This document shows positions 1 to 10,000 of a stretch of 33,510 bases of DNA, piece after piece. The notes under the pieces are model-generated. The model made no database searches and was not told the DNA's origin. It saw only the letters and a list, made by a program, of their open reading frames with translations. The stretch is from an uncultured Aquimarina sp. (lineage in GTDB: Bacteria > Bacteroidota > Bacteroidia > Flavobacteriales > Flavobacteriaceae): contig CANLCT010000045.1 of the NCBI GenBank assembly GCA_947489195.1, positions 1-33,510 of the forward strand, read 5' to 3'. Position numbers and translations under genes: made by a program. The first letter of the stretch is position 1. The number at the start of each line of letters is the position of its first letter.

Positions 1-28
1 CTAATATTCGCATTTTTATCGCTCTTAA

Positions 29-60
29 ATTAGGTCTAATTTACGAAATTAGGTACTAAT
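29..60. repeat. Tandem ATTAG-spacer-CTAAT boxes
   Basis: Two inverted-repeat boxes stand in tandem: ATTAG-GT-CTAAT at 29-40 and ATTAG-GTA-CTAAT at 48-60, 19 bp apart from start to start. Both are preceded by AA, so a 9-base direct repeat (AAATTAGGT) is also present at 27-35 and 46-54. A further CTAAT half-site lies at 1-5. Such spacing, close to two helical turns, would suit a dimeric regulator acting on a gene beyond the left edge. The sequence is AT-rich and the function is inferred only. Confidence 0.35.
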
Positions 61-88
61 ACGGATAAGCATATAATTTATTTATAAA

Positions 89-742
89 TTAAAAATACGG
101 CGCATACTGCTCCACTCTATAATCCAACGTAGTATATGCTGGATTTTTTTGTTTCATTTGCTTGTAGTAATCTAAACTTCCAATACTTCGGTTTGCGGCA
201 CCCGATGGTGCGGTTAACGAAACTGTAGTAATGATTCTGTTAGCAACATCAACTTGATGTATTCTTGGAATTTGATTACTTACTAGTGTTAAAGACATTC
301 CATTTTGCTTTAGTAATTTCCTAAAAAAATATTCAGGACCATTTTTACTATTCCCTCCTGTAAATAACAGGGTATCAATTTGGGGGTGTTGCTTTAAAAT
401 CCCTATCAAATCTCTCAATACTACCTGTTGCATACCCAAGTCTGAAGCGTCTATTTTTTCTCTTTGGCAGGAAGCTACAATATCACAAACTCCTATTTTA
501 CGTTGTATTAAAAAATGACGTCGTTGCTCAATGGCTTTTTCCGAGTTTTCATACACCAAACTCAAATTAAAAATACGATCCAATATAGGCCAAAGTAACC
601 CATTACTACTCCCGTAACAAAAATCTACATCGCGTTGATTTAGGTTCCCCATTGTAAATCTGGGTGGTGGTAATGTGCCCACAATAAGCTTAGTTGCTTT
701 TTGCGGAATAAAAGGAGGGTAAGGGTGTGCATGCTTGAACAT
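89..742 (-). CDS. Uracil-DNA glycosylase-like family protein
   Basis: A 217-residue soluble protein with the outline of the uracil-DNA glycosylase (UDG/Mug-like) superfamily. A glycine-threonine loop, GTLPPPRF, follows the first strand near residue 23. It is followed by DVDFCYGSSNGLLWPIL, then a conserved IGVCDIV...C.R segment (about 83-94). Near the C-terminus, LTAPSGAANRS resembles the Ser-Pro-Ser...N-R loop that inserts into DNA in this superfamily. The family removes damaged or deaminated bases, but the exact substrate here cannot be read from sequence. The start is ATG. The gene lies downstream of the terminator of the next gene and is probably transcribed alone. It could also be a superfamily member without glycosylase activity. 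Confidence 0.7.
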   Translation of the reverse strand: MFKHAHPYPPFIPQKATKLIVGTLPPPRFTMGNLNQRDVDFCYGSSNGLLWPILDRIFNLSLVYENSEKAIEQRRHFLIQRKIGVCDIVASCQREKIDASDLGMQQVVLRDLIGILKQHPQIDTLLFTGGNSKNGPEYFFRKLLKQNGMSLTLVSNQIPRIHQVDVANRIITTVSLTAPSGAANRSIGSLDYYKQMKQKNPAYTTLDYRVEQYAPYF

Positions 743-790
743 GAATACAATTTAAAAATCATCTTCCTAAAAAAAGAACATTAGTCCATA

Positions 791-828
791 AAAAAAGGCA
801 AACTAACTTTAATGTTAATTTGCCTTTT
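791..828 (-). terminator. Rho-independent terminator of the secreted propeller gene
   Basis: Arms at 793-807 and 814-828 (AAAAGGCAAA.TAAC against GTTA.TTTGCCTTTT) form a long stem with one mismatch and a 6-base loop. On the minus strand the stem is followed by a T-run (the A-run at 791-796). It lies just after the stop codon at 844. Confidence 0.75.
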
Positions 829-843
829 CTAACTACCTATACG

Positions 844-3800
844 TTATTTTTTGAAAACTACTAATTTTTTAAATCGTGAAATATCTCCAACTTCTAATTT
901 TAAGATATAAACTCCTGATGGAATTTGATCAATTAAAATTGATTCAAAAGACGCGTGATTTTCCGAAATTTCTTCTTCAATTATAGTTTGTCCAGTAAGC
1001 GATATAATACCATAATTTAATGACTGATCTTTATAATTTGTCAAATCAATTGTAATTACGTCATTAGCTGGATTAGGATAAAAAGTAACTCCATTCGAAT
1101 CCAAATCAGATAAAGTTTTACTCCCTTTATCTGCTATTAGTTTAAATTTTTGATTAGTATTCTTCTCACTTTTTTTCCATAATACCATATTTTTATCATT
1201 TCCAATATTTTTATCTAAGGCCAACGAAGTACAATGAGCTGGAATTAAATAATAATCATCACCTATTTTTTCTATCTGCCATTGCTTATGAGATCCGTTT
1301 GCATTTGTCCAAGTAGTAACTAAAGCCCCGTTATTACATTTTGCATTAGCCACCTCCAAATAACGATTTGATCTTACATTTTTTATCGTATGAATTCCGT
1401 TTCCAATATGCTTAAAAACCCACTTATGATCACTAAACACTTTTTTTGAAGAATAGGTGCGCACTTTATAATCATCCCAGTCTGGCGCAATAACATTTTG
1501 CTTATTTATTTTATTTTGAATAATGTAAGTTCCATTTATTTCAACCAAACCTGGTTTAACTACTGCTGGTGTTGTATTTACTTTATTTAATTTAAATTTT
1601 TGATTTCCATTTGAAGTATCATACTTCCAAAGTTTAACGTTGCCATTATCTCCATTACTTTTATCTAATGAAAAAGTAGCGCAATGTACCGGGCGTAAAA
1701 AATAATTATCCCCTTTTTTAGTTACGTACCATTTTTGATGATTTGCACCACCTGAAGTCCAGGTGTTTATATTTGCATTATTTTCACATTTCCCTGCACT
1801 TACTTCAAGGTAACGTTTTGTAGCTACATTTAAAATTTCATGTTCCCCTTTACCTAAATGCTTAAACTCCCATTGTTGATCCTTTGCCTTTAATGATGTA
1901 TACATTCTTGTATTATTATTTTCCCAAATAGGGGCTATAACATTTTGTTTGTTAGTCACATTTTGAATTGTATATACCCCATTAATAGTTACATTATTTG
2001 AATTCTGCGACACAGGAGATGGCTGAGGAGTTGGTTTATTAACAATAGGTTCCTCTAATGGAGGAGTTACTGGTGTTGGTTTTGTTGAAATCCCTAAACC
2101 AGGAACACTTGACATTTGAAAACCTGTTCCAGGAGATCCTAAAAATACCATAGGTTTTTTAGAACGATCAATGGCTACAGACATTGCAAAAGGGTAAGCC
2201 ATTCCATTATTCTGTTTTTTCCAAGTTTTACCACCATCTTTTGAAAAAAGCACTCCATTAGAATTCTCTTTATATCCTCCTGAATACACCGCACTAGAAG
2301 AAGTTGCATATAAAATTTTAGAATTTTGAGACGCCACTGCTACCTTTCTCATATAATCATCGGTAAGCAATTTAGTCCAAGTATCTCCTCTATTTGTACT
2401 TTTATACAGTCCTTTTTTATCTCCTTTAGCCGTAACATATACCCAATTTTTATTATTAGGATCCGTTTTTATATCATAAACCCCTGTATATGGATTAAAT
2501 TCCCAAAAATCCACACCCGATTTACCTTTCATTTCTTTGTGACTAACATTCTTCCATGACTTTCCTGCATCGGTAGAACGCATTAAACCTGACTCGCCAC
2601 CAGCGTACACAATATTTCCATTAAATTGATCTACGGCAGTAAATCTACAACCGTTACAATCATATACTCTAGCCCAATTCTGCCCATCATTGGTGCTTTT
2701 ATATACATCTCCTTGAGCTGTTACATAAAGTGTTCTATTATTTTTAGGACTCTTACGATCTAATGAAAGACCCGAAATTTTAGTTTTTGGTAAGCCTTTC
2801 GATTCTTTCCAACTATCTTTTTCTCCTTTATTTGTGCTTTTCAATACAAAAGTTGGTGTTTCCGATTTTTGCCCACTTGTTAGGACCGTCCATACAACAT
2901 TTGCACGTTCTGGATCCGAAACTACTGAAAAGCAATTTCCTCCTTTTCCTCCTTTCCAGCCATACTTTCCGTTGTTTCCACTTTCCCAAGTTTTCCCTCT
3001 ATCTAAACTTCTCCAAAAACCAATATCATACCAGGCAGTATAAATGGTATTAGGATCAACTTCATTAATATCAGCATCAACCATATTAACATTATCAAAA
3101 CCGGTACTCTGCCATTTTCCTTTTGAAACCTGTTTAGCATGCATTACTTTAAAGTTCTTTCCTCCATCTTTTGATCCTGTAACCCATTGTGAGTTTACCC
3201 AATAAAAATTATCGGCATTAGACAAATCATCTCCAATAGTTCTAGCTAAACCATCACCTGTTGTTGAATAGGTTCCTTGAATATCACCATGAAAAGTTGA
3301 TTCCCATTTAGCCACTTGACTCACCTTTTTAAACGTGACTCCTCCATTATTCGAAACATACGTTCCAGATCTATCATTCCACTCAGCAAGTATTCTCGAA
3401 ACAATCAATGTAATTTTAGAAGTATTACTAGGGTTTACAAAAACCTGACCTACCTGATCTTGAAGTTTTTTCCAACTTTTTCCTCCATTGGTACTTTTAA
3501 ACAATCTTCCTTCTTGATTTTCAAACCAATAACGATTATCACAATTAGCCGCAGCTGTAGTAATGTATAATGTATCAGTATTTTTTGGATCTATAGCAAT
3601 ATCAACAACTTCAGGATGACCTTCAAAATTGGTACTCTTAGTTAAGTTAGTCCATGTTACTCCTCCATTAGTACTTTTATACAAATCTGCTGTAGCACAA
3701 GCTGGCCTACCTTTACCTGTTAACAGATATACTTCGTTAGCATTTTTAGGATTTGCGACAATTTTAATAATTCTTGTTTCAGGTAGATTTGCACTTACTT

Positions 3801-4299
3801 TTTTCCAAGTATCGCCATTATCGGTAGTTTTCAATACTTGAGCAATTTTTGAATTCCAATTGCCTTTATGAAATGAAGCATAGCCAATATTTGGCTTATT
3901 TGTTGCAAACTCGATATCACTCACATAGCCTTTTTCAGTTACTACTTTTTTCCATGAATTTCCCCCATCGGCTGTTTTATACATTCCGCCTGTTCCTAAA
4001 AACATGATATTTCCATTGGTTCTATGAAATCCCATTCCACCAACATGGGTATCCTTAAATCCCTTACTTGCCCCAATAACATCCCATGATTTTCCTCCAT
4101 CCTTACTTCGGTAAGCTCCACTTAAATCACTTCCAGCAAGTACAATTCCGCTTTTGCTAGCTCCAACACAACCGAACCAGCCACCACCACCAGGATTGGT
4201 ACGCTTCCAATTATGATTTTGTCCAATTATAGTATTTACAGATAATAGACTTGTAAAAAGTACTAATGTTAAAAACAACGTTGACTTTAAAGTCCCCAT
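844..4299 (-). CDS. Secreted GH74-like/BNR beta-propeller with two ricin-type lectin domains and T9SS sorting domain
   Basis: The reading frame is open from 4386, but a typical signal peptide (MGTLKSTLFLTLVLFTSLLS...) begins at an internal ATG at 4299, which I take as the start; the 29 residues before it look non-coding. Using numbering from 4386: residues about 60-765 are many Asp-box repeats (S.DGGKSW type) that build beta-propellers. A Pro-rich linker follows (about 766-798), then two ricin-type beta-trefoil domains (about 799-936 and 948-1087) that are clearly similar to each other, and a type A T9SS sorting domain (about 1096-1180, starting at YPNPANDV). The opening GGGG...AGSDLSGAYRS and a later WYDIGFWRS resemble the two Asp-containing loops of GH74 xyloglucanases (D87 and D454), so a glucan hydrolase is possible. 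A non-catalytic propeller is the alternative. The product should be secreted or cell-surface anchored. Confidence 0.75.
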   Translation of the reverse strand: MGTLKSTLFLTLVLFTSLLSVNTIIGQNHNWKRTNPGGGGWFGCVGASKSGIVLAGSDLSGAYRSKDGGKSWDVIGASKGFKDTHVGGMGFHRTNGNIMFLGTGGMYKTADGGNSWKKVVTEKGYVSDIEFATNKPNIGYASFHKGNWNSKIAQVLKTTDNGDTWKKVSANLPETRIIKIVANPKNANEVYLLTGKGRPACATADLYKSTNGGVTWTNLTKSTNFEGHPEVVDIAIDPKNTDTLYITTAAANCDNRYWFENQEGRLFKSTNGGKSWKKLQDQVGQVFVNPSNTSKITLIVSRILAEWNDRSGTYVSNNGGVTFKKVSQVAKWESTFHGDIQGTYSTTGDGLARTIGDDLSNADNFYWVNSQWVTGSKDGGKNFKVMHAKQVSKGKWQSTGFDNVNMVDADINEVDPNTIYTAWYDIGFWRSLDRGKTWESGNNGKYGWKGGKGGNCFSVVSDPERANVVWTVLTSGQKSETPTFVLKSTNKGEKDSWKESKGLPKTKISGLSLDRKSPKNNRTLYVTAQGDVYKSTNDGQNWARVYDCNGCRFTAVDQFNGNIVYAGGESGLMRSTDAGKSWKNVSHKEMKGKSGVDFWEFNPYTGVYDIKTDPNNKNWVYVTAKGDKKGLYKSTNRGDTWTKLLTDDYMRKVAVASQNSKILYATSSSAVYSGGYKENSNGVLFSKDGGKTWKKQNNGMAYPFAMSVAIDRSKKPMVFLGSPGTGFQMSSVPGLGISTKPTPVTPPLEEPIVNKPTPQPSPVSQNSNNVTINGVYTIQNVTNKQNVIAPIWENNNTRMYTSLKAKDQQWEFKHLGKGEHEILNVATKRYLEVSAGKCENNANINTWTSGGANHQKWYVTKKGDNYFLRPVHCATFSLDKSNGDNGNVKLWKYDTSNGNQKFKLNKVNTTPAVVKPGLVEINGTYIIQNKINKQNVIAPDWDDYKVRTYSSKKVFSDHKWVFKHIGNGIHTIKNVRSNRYLEVANAKCNNGALVTTWTNANGSHKQWQIEKIGDDYYLIPAHCTSLALDKNIGNDKNMVLWKKSEKNTNQKFKLIADKGSKTLSDLDSNGVTFYPNPANDVITIDLTNYKDQSLNYGIISLTGQTIIEEEISENHASFESILIDQIPSGVYILKLEVGDISRFKKLVVFKK

Positions 4300-4828
4300 T
4301 CCATTAATTGATTTTTGATCTTTTTGAAATGGTTTTTTGAAATTAGAATATAGTAACACATTCCTTTTGGGTGAGCAATTTTCCATTGAGCTATGGTTTT
4401 TAATGTTTTGTATTTACAAATAACGCAATAAAAACAAGTTTTACTATCTGGAAGGATGTAAGAAAATTTGCAGCTTTACTCGCTGTTTTCCTCTTAAAAG
4501 ATTACTTTTTAAGTTGAAAAACATAAATTTAATTTCGCTCACAAAAAAAAATTAACGTATTTATATTTTAGAAAAAAAGACCCCTTAAAACTTAACACAA
4601 AACACATAAACCGGCTTTAAGCACTACAGCTTCGTTATGAGGTTGTGACGAAAAATAAATGCTAGTATTTTCCTGATTTAAGCAATGTATCGTTATGACT
4701 AAATTAAAAAATACAGTTTACTATAGTATTTACAACAAATCACAGACAGAATAGATTTTTAATGCATAAAGCGGATTAAAAAAGCATCCAACTTTACGGA
4801 GCTACAAATAATGATTCTTACTCAAAAG
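4300..4828. other. Intergenic region with a diverged repeat at its left-hand end
   Basis: Five hundred bases with no credible gene. The part 4300-4386 is open in frame with the preceding gene but is more likely leader. The rest is AT-rich. The stretch 4711-4782 matches, in reverse complement, another intergenic stretch at 26101-26168 (described separately). No strong terminator or promoter was found. Confidence 0.5.
4711..4782 (-). repeat. Diverged intergenic repeat, copy A
   Basis: Read on the minus strand, this copy starts TTTAATCCGCTTTATGC, continues with an AAATCTATTC block and ends in CTATAGTAAACTGTATTT. Copy B at 26101-26168 has TTTAACCCGCTTTATGC, AAATCTATTC and CTATTGTAAACTATATTT in the same order, with about a dozen bases fewer between the last two blocks. 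It directly follows the 3' end of the HDAC-like gene. I do not recognise the family. Confidence 0.5.
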
Positions 4829-5731
4829 TTAATCAAGCAAATCACTAGCTATACGAAAAGTGTTTGCATGTGCCTCAATAATCATTTTAATATCTGGCGA
4901 ATATCCACCACCCATAGCACATGTTATTGGTATTCCTTTTTGCTTAAAAAATTCCAACACAAAACGATCTCTTTCTTTACAGCCTTCTAGTGTACATGAT
5001 AATTTACCTAATTTATCCGATGATAAAATATCTACCCCACTTAAATAAAACACGAAATCTGGTTGCTCTGCTTCATATATTTTAGGTAAAGTTTTCTTAA
5101 GAATGCTTAAATAACGTTCATCATTCGTTTTATTTGGCAATGCTATGTCTAAATCCGACACTTCTTTTCGGAACGGGTAATTTTTTTCTCCATGCATGGA
5201 AAAAGTGAATACATCTACATTATCCTTAAATATTTCTGCCGTACCATTCCCTTGGTGTACATCTAAATCAACAATCAATATTTTTTTAGCAAACTTATGG
5301 AATTGTAAATAGGCCGCCGCAACTGCCTGATCATTTAACAAACAAAATGCCTCCCCTCGATTTGAAAATGCATGATGCGTACCCCCAGCAATATTCATGG
5401 CAATCCCATACTGCAAAGCAAATTTTGCTGCATCAATGGTGCCTTGAGTAATTATAAATTCGCGTTTTACCAATTCCTTTGATAATGGAAACCCAATAGC
5501 ACGCACTTCATTTTTAGGTAAATTTAAACTGACTAGATTATTTATATAATCTTTAGTATGCACCCGTAATATATCTAATTCATTAACAGGTTTAGGCTCA
5601 AAAAAATTATCGCCAGTACACGTGCCCTCATGCAATAGCTGTTTAGGCAGTAAATCGTATTTTTCCATGGGAAAACGATGCCCTTTTTTCAAAGGATGCT
5701 CATAACATGGATGAAAAGCTATTTTAAGCAA
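4829..5731 (-). CDS. Histone deacetylase-like (arginase/deacetylase fold) amidohydrolase
   Basis: A 300-residue zinc deacetylase of the HDAC superfamily, cytoplasmic, most like class IV (HDAC11-type) proteins. Visible motifs are the paired histidines in GGTHHAF (H119-H120), RGEAFCLLND, the zinc ligands D157 and H159 in DLDVHQGNGT, the third ligand D234 in SGVDILSSDKLG, and the catalytic-tyrosine loop GGGYS (Y277). All catalytic residues are present. Bacterial members remove acetyl groups from proteins, acetylpolyamines or other small amides; the substrate here is unknown. The start codon is TTG, chosen because the fold begins at once (LKIAFHPCYEHPLKKGHRF). It starts 3 bp after the stop of the GH117 gene, so the two are almost certainly cotranscribed. 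Confidence 0.88.
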   Translation of the reverse strand: MLKIAFHPCYEHPLKKGHRFPMEKYDLLPKQLLHEGTCTGDNFFEPKPVNELDILRVHTKDYINNLVSLNLPKNEVRAIGFPLSKELVKREFIITQGTIDAAKFALQYGIAMNIAGGTHHAFSNRGEAFCLLNDQAVAAAYLQFHKFAKKILIVDLDVHQGNGTAEIFKDNVDVFTFSMHGEKNYPFRKEVSDLDIALPNKTNDERYLSILKKTLPKIYEAEQPDFVFYLSGVDILSSDKLGKLSCTLEGCKERDRFVLEFFKQKGIPITCAMGGGYSPDIKMIIEAHANTFRIASDLLD

Positions 5732-5734
5732 ATT

Positions 5735-7015
5735 TTATTTCTTAGCACCTTCAATTAATTGTTTATTCATTTTTGCAATACGCTCTCGCTGTATATAGTT
5801 TAAACCTTGGCGGTAATGCACATCGGGCGCATGATAAATCCCTGTTTTTTTCATTCTAGGGTCATCAATTTCTTGACTTAAATCACAATCGAATCGCGTT
5901 AAAATAGCATGAACATTATTGGGTCCATTAACCCAATTAAAATGCGAAAGACCCCATGTAATTCCCTTCCCGTTTTTTGTGTCTGTAAATGCATCTGGAA
6001 TAAAAGGACCTGCTGCTACTGGCATTAAACCTACTATAGATTTTATATGAAAGTTCACTCCATCTTCGGCATATTGCACTGTGTAATGTTCATTACCATC
6101 TTTAATAACCAAGGCTGCAATTCCGGTTTTGTATGGAAACAACGTAGTCTCATGCCCACCTGCAATAACTGGATTTAATGGATGCTTAGTAAATGGCCCT
6201 AATGGATCATCTGCTGTTGCAAGACCTTGCATTCGAATTAAGTTAGGATCTCCATCAAAATCCGATTTGTAGTACATATATATTTTCCCGTTATGCACTA
6301 ATGGATATGGATCGTGAATTGAATATTGATCCCATTCGCCTTTTGCTCCATTTGGAATAACCAATTTATGGGTAGCTGTCCAAGGACCATCGGGTGAATC
6401 TGCGTAAGAAACTGTTACAGGGCAGTCATCGCCACGTTTTCCACTAGTTTCCATAAAACCCTGGTAATACAAATAAAATTTACCTTTCCATTTTAAAATA
6501 TCGGTTGTACTTACTGATCGCCAACCTACATTTGGCTTAGCTGGTCTTTTAATGGCTACTCCTTCTTCTTTCCAGGTAAAACCATCTGTACTAGTGGCAT
6601 ACCAAATATCGCACAAATCCCAATCAGTTGAAGGAATCATATCGGTACTTTTTGCAGCACCTTGTGGTGGAGTTGGTGTATCTCGTTTGGTATACCACAC
6701 GTAATATTTTCCATTTTCAAAAATTACTTTTGATGGATCACGGCGTGTAATGGTGCCATTACCATTATTATTATCAAAGCCTTTTAACTCCGTATATTTA
6801 AAAAGTGTAAAAAAGTCATTATGTTCTGGCCTTGGCGCTCCATACATATCATAATTACGCTCCATAGAAGCACTTAATGGCCTATTAGGTTTCTCTTTTG
6901 GCAAAATAAAAGGAAAGCCTTTTACCTTATTTTTTTCTTGAGCTTGACTTACACTACAGCAAAAAAGAAGCACCAATAAGCTACTAACCCCTGTTGCTCT
7001 AAACAACTTATACAT
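5735..7015 (-). CDS. GH117 family glycoside hydrolase (3,6-anhydro-L-galactosidase type)
   Basis: A 426-residue exported five-bladed beta-propeller enzyme. An N-terminal signal peptide ends near residue 25 (SVSQA-Q). Family GH117 includes alpha-1,3-(3,6-anhydro)-L-galactosidases that split neoagarobiose at the end of agar breakdown. The family residues are all visible: D93 in RRDPSK, D235 in SIHDPYP, and H288-E289 in GHETTLFP. Other hallmarks are PTPPQGAAKSTD, STDWDLCDIWYATSTDG and DAFTDTKNGKGITWGL. The N-terminal SASMERN resembles the SxAxxR motif of domain-swapped GH117 dimers, with Ser in place of Ala. Some GH117 paralogues do not act on neoagarobiose, so the exact substrate stays open. 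It heads an operon with the HDAC-like gene. No SusC/SusD partner is nearby. Confidence 0.85.
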   Translation of the reverse strand: MYKLFRATGVSSLLVLLFCCSVSQAQEKNKVKGFPFILPKEKPNRPLSASMERNYDMYGAPRPEHNDFFTLFKYTELKGFDNNNGNGTITRRDPSKVIFENGKYYVWYTKRDTPTPPQGAAKSTDMIPSTDWDLCDIWYATSTDGFTWKEEGVAIKRPAKPNVGWRSVSTTDILKWKGKFYLYYQGFMETSGKRGDDCPVTVSYADSPDGPWTATHKLVIPNGAKGEWDQYSIHDPYPLVHNGKIYMYYKSDFDGDPNLIRMQGLATADDPLGPFTKHPLNPVIAGGHETTLFPYKTGIAALVIKDGNEHYTVQYAEDGVNFHIKSIVGLMPVAAGPFIPDAFTDTKNGKGITWGLSHFNWVNGPNNVHAILTRFDCDLSQEIDDPRMKKTGIYHAPDVHYRQGLNYIQRERIAKMNKQLIEGAKK

Positions 7016-7036
7016 AATTATTCATTTTAAACAATA

Positions 7037-7044
7037 CAAAGCTA
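7037..7044 (-). promoter_or_regulatory. Probable -7 element of the GH117-HDAC operon
   Basis: On the minus strand the octamer TAGCTTTG fits the Bacteroidota -7 consensus TAnnTTTG exactly and ends 21 bp before the GH117 start. No clear TTG -33 box is seen at the usual distance, so this is a moderate call. Confidence 0.5.
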
Positions 7045-7055
7045 AACTTACACAA

Positions 7056-10000
7056 TTATTTTTGAAATAAACTCATTTTAAATAAAGCATCTTCAACTGT
7101 TTTTATTTCTTCAAACGTTAGTAATAAACGTAATCCGTTTCTAGTTTGTTTTTCTTTCATTTTAACTTCTGAAGGATTTTGTTGCACGGCTCTCAACACC
7201 TTATTAAAAGTAGCACTCTGGTAAAAATCAGATTGTTGATCACTTATAAAATAGCCTATAAGCTTGTTTTGTTTAAGCACAATTTTTTCAAGTCCAATTT
7301 GAGTGGCTATCCATTTTAAGCGCACACTATTCAATAAATCTTCAGCTTGAGCTGGAAGTGCTCCAAATCGATCTACTAAATCTTTTTCAAAAACAACTAA
7401 TTCTTCTTCTGTTTTTAATTTGTTTAAATCGGTGTATAAACTTAATCGTTCCGAAATACTGTTGATATAATCATCTGGAAATAATAATGAAAAATCAGTA
7501 TCGATCTGGGTATCCTTCAAAAACACCTTTTCTTTCTGCTCATCTTTATACAGTTCCTTAAATTCATTTTCTTTAAGTTCTTCTATGGCTTCATTTAAAA
7601 TTTTCTGATAGGTATCAAAACCAATTTCATTAATAAATCCACTTTGCTCACCACCTAACAAATCCCCTGCGCCTCTAATTTCTAAATCCTTCATGGCAAT
7701 TTGGATTCCACTTCCTAATTCTGAAAACTGAACCAGAGCTGTAATTCGCTTACGAGCATCTTCGGTCATAGCACTATAAGGTGGTGTAATAAAATAACAG
7801 AAGGCTTTTTTATTACTACGCCCTACACGTCCACGCATTTGATGTAAGTCCGAAATTCCGAAATTATTTGCATTGTTAATAAAAATGGTATTGGCATTCG
7901 ATACATCCAAGCCACTTTCGATAATTGTAGTCGAAACCAATACATCAAAAGCACCTTCCATAAAATTTAACATCAATTTTTCTAGCTGTTTGCCTTCCAT
8001 TTGCCCATGACCTACAGCTACTTTAGCATCGGGTACTAAACGCTGAATCATACCAGCAACTTCTTTAATGTTTTGGACACGATTATGAATAAAAAACACT
8101 TGTCCGCCCCGTTGAATTTCATAAGAAATTGCATCGCGAATCACTTCTTCATTAAAACGTACTACCTCCGTTTCAATTGGGTATCTATTAGGTGGTGGTG
8201 TTGCAATAGTTGACAAATCACGAGCAGCCATTAAACTAAACTGCAATGTTCTTGGAATTGGCGTTGCCGTTAATGTTAGCGTATCTACATTAGCCTTTAT
8301 TGTTTTTAGCTTGTCTTTTACTGCTACACCAAATTTTTGCTCCTCATCAATAATAAGCAATCCTAAATCTTTAAATATTACATTTTTACTAGCTAATTGA
8401 TGTGTACCAATAATAATATCCACATGTCCTTTTGCTAATTTTTCTAAGGTCTCTTTTTTCTGCTTGGCTGTTCTAAAACGGTTCAAATAATCTACCGTAA
8501 CTGGAAAATCTTTAAGTCTTTCTGTAAAAGTTTTAAAATGCTGAAATGCCAATACTGTAGTAGGCACCAAAATAGCCACTTGTTTTCCATTATCAACTGC
8601 TTTAAAAGCAGCTCTAACTGCTACTTCAGTTTTACCAAAACCAACATCGCCACATACCAAACGATCCATTGGCTGCTCCCCTTCCATATCTGCTTTTACA
8701 TCTGCCGTTGCTGTACTTTGATCTGGAGTATCTTCATATAAAAATGAAGCTTCTAATTCATGCTGCAAATAACTATCTGGAGCATACTGAAAACCTTTTT
8801 GGAGTCTTCGCTTAGCATATAGCTGAATTAAATTGTAGGCAATATGCTTTACACGTGCTTTTGTTTTATTTTTTAGGGTTTTCCAGGCCTTTGACCCTAA
8901 TTTATGTACCACAGGTACTTTACCATCCTTCCCATTAAATTTAGATATTTTATGTAAAGCATGGATACTTAAATACAAAATATCGCGCTCTCCGTAAATC
9001 AGCTTAATAGCCTCTTGCTTTCGACCATCCACATCAATTTTTTGAAGCCCTGCAAACTTCCCTATTCCATGATCAATATGAGTTACATAATCTCCAATTT
9101 CTAAACTGGTTAACTCTTTAATAGTAATTGCCTGTTTTTTTGCAAAACTATTTTTAAGATTAAATTTATGATAACGTTCAAAAATTTGATGATCCGTATA
9201 GCAAACCAATTTTGTGGTATCATCAACAAAACCTTGATATAATGAAAGCACCATAGTTTTATAATGCACCTCCTGCTCCATATCGTCAAAAATATCATGA
9301 AAACGCTTGGCCTGCTGCTCACTTACACAACAAATAATATTGGCATATCCTTTACTATGATTTTGATTTAAATTTTCAATAAGCAATTCGAACTGTTTAT
9401 TGAATGAAGGTTGGGGTTTGGTCTTAAAATCAACAACAGCAACATCTTTTGTATTGATCTTAGAAAAAGTTCCTCCTAATTGTACATGCTGAAACGCAAA
9501 AAGCTGATCTTTGAGTAACTGTCCGTTACAAAATAATTCTTCGGGAGTACCCCGCTTAATTTCACTATCTAATTTTTCAAAGGCTGATTTTGCTTTCGCG
9601 AAAAGCGAATCGATACGATCATATAGTAACTCTAAATTTTGAGTAAACACTATGCTTTCGCGAGAAATAGACTCAAAAAACGGCACTCTGTTTTCTATTT
9701 TTATTTTGTGTTCAATATTCGGAATAATCGTAATTTTATTCACCTTGTTTGTCGACAACTGCGAAGCCACATCAAAGGTGCGAATACTATCTACTTCATC
9801 TCCAAAAAATTCGATACGATAAGGTTCGTCATGACTAAATGAAAATACATCAACAATTCCTCCTCGAACAGAAAACTCTCCGGGCTCTGTCACAAAATCT
9901 ACACGATGAAACTCATATTCAAACAGCACCTCATTTACAAAATCAATACTTAAATTGTCTCCGTTTTTTATTTTTAAGGTGTTTTTCTCGATAGCTTTTT

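Noticed and set aside
2326..3841. Several plus-strand open frames of 69-88 residues across the secreted propeller gene
   Set aside because: They lie antisense to a long gene with clear domains. Their composition (many Phe, Ile, Ser) is what the reverse strand of Asp-box repeats gives.
4605..4640. Second resemblance to the intergenic repeat (CATAAACCGGCTTTAAGC)
   Set aside because: Only a short, interrupted match to the CATAAAGCGG block; the other blocks of the repeat are absent.
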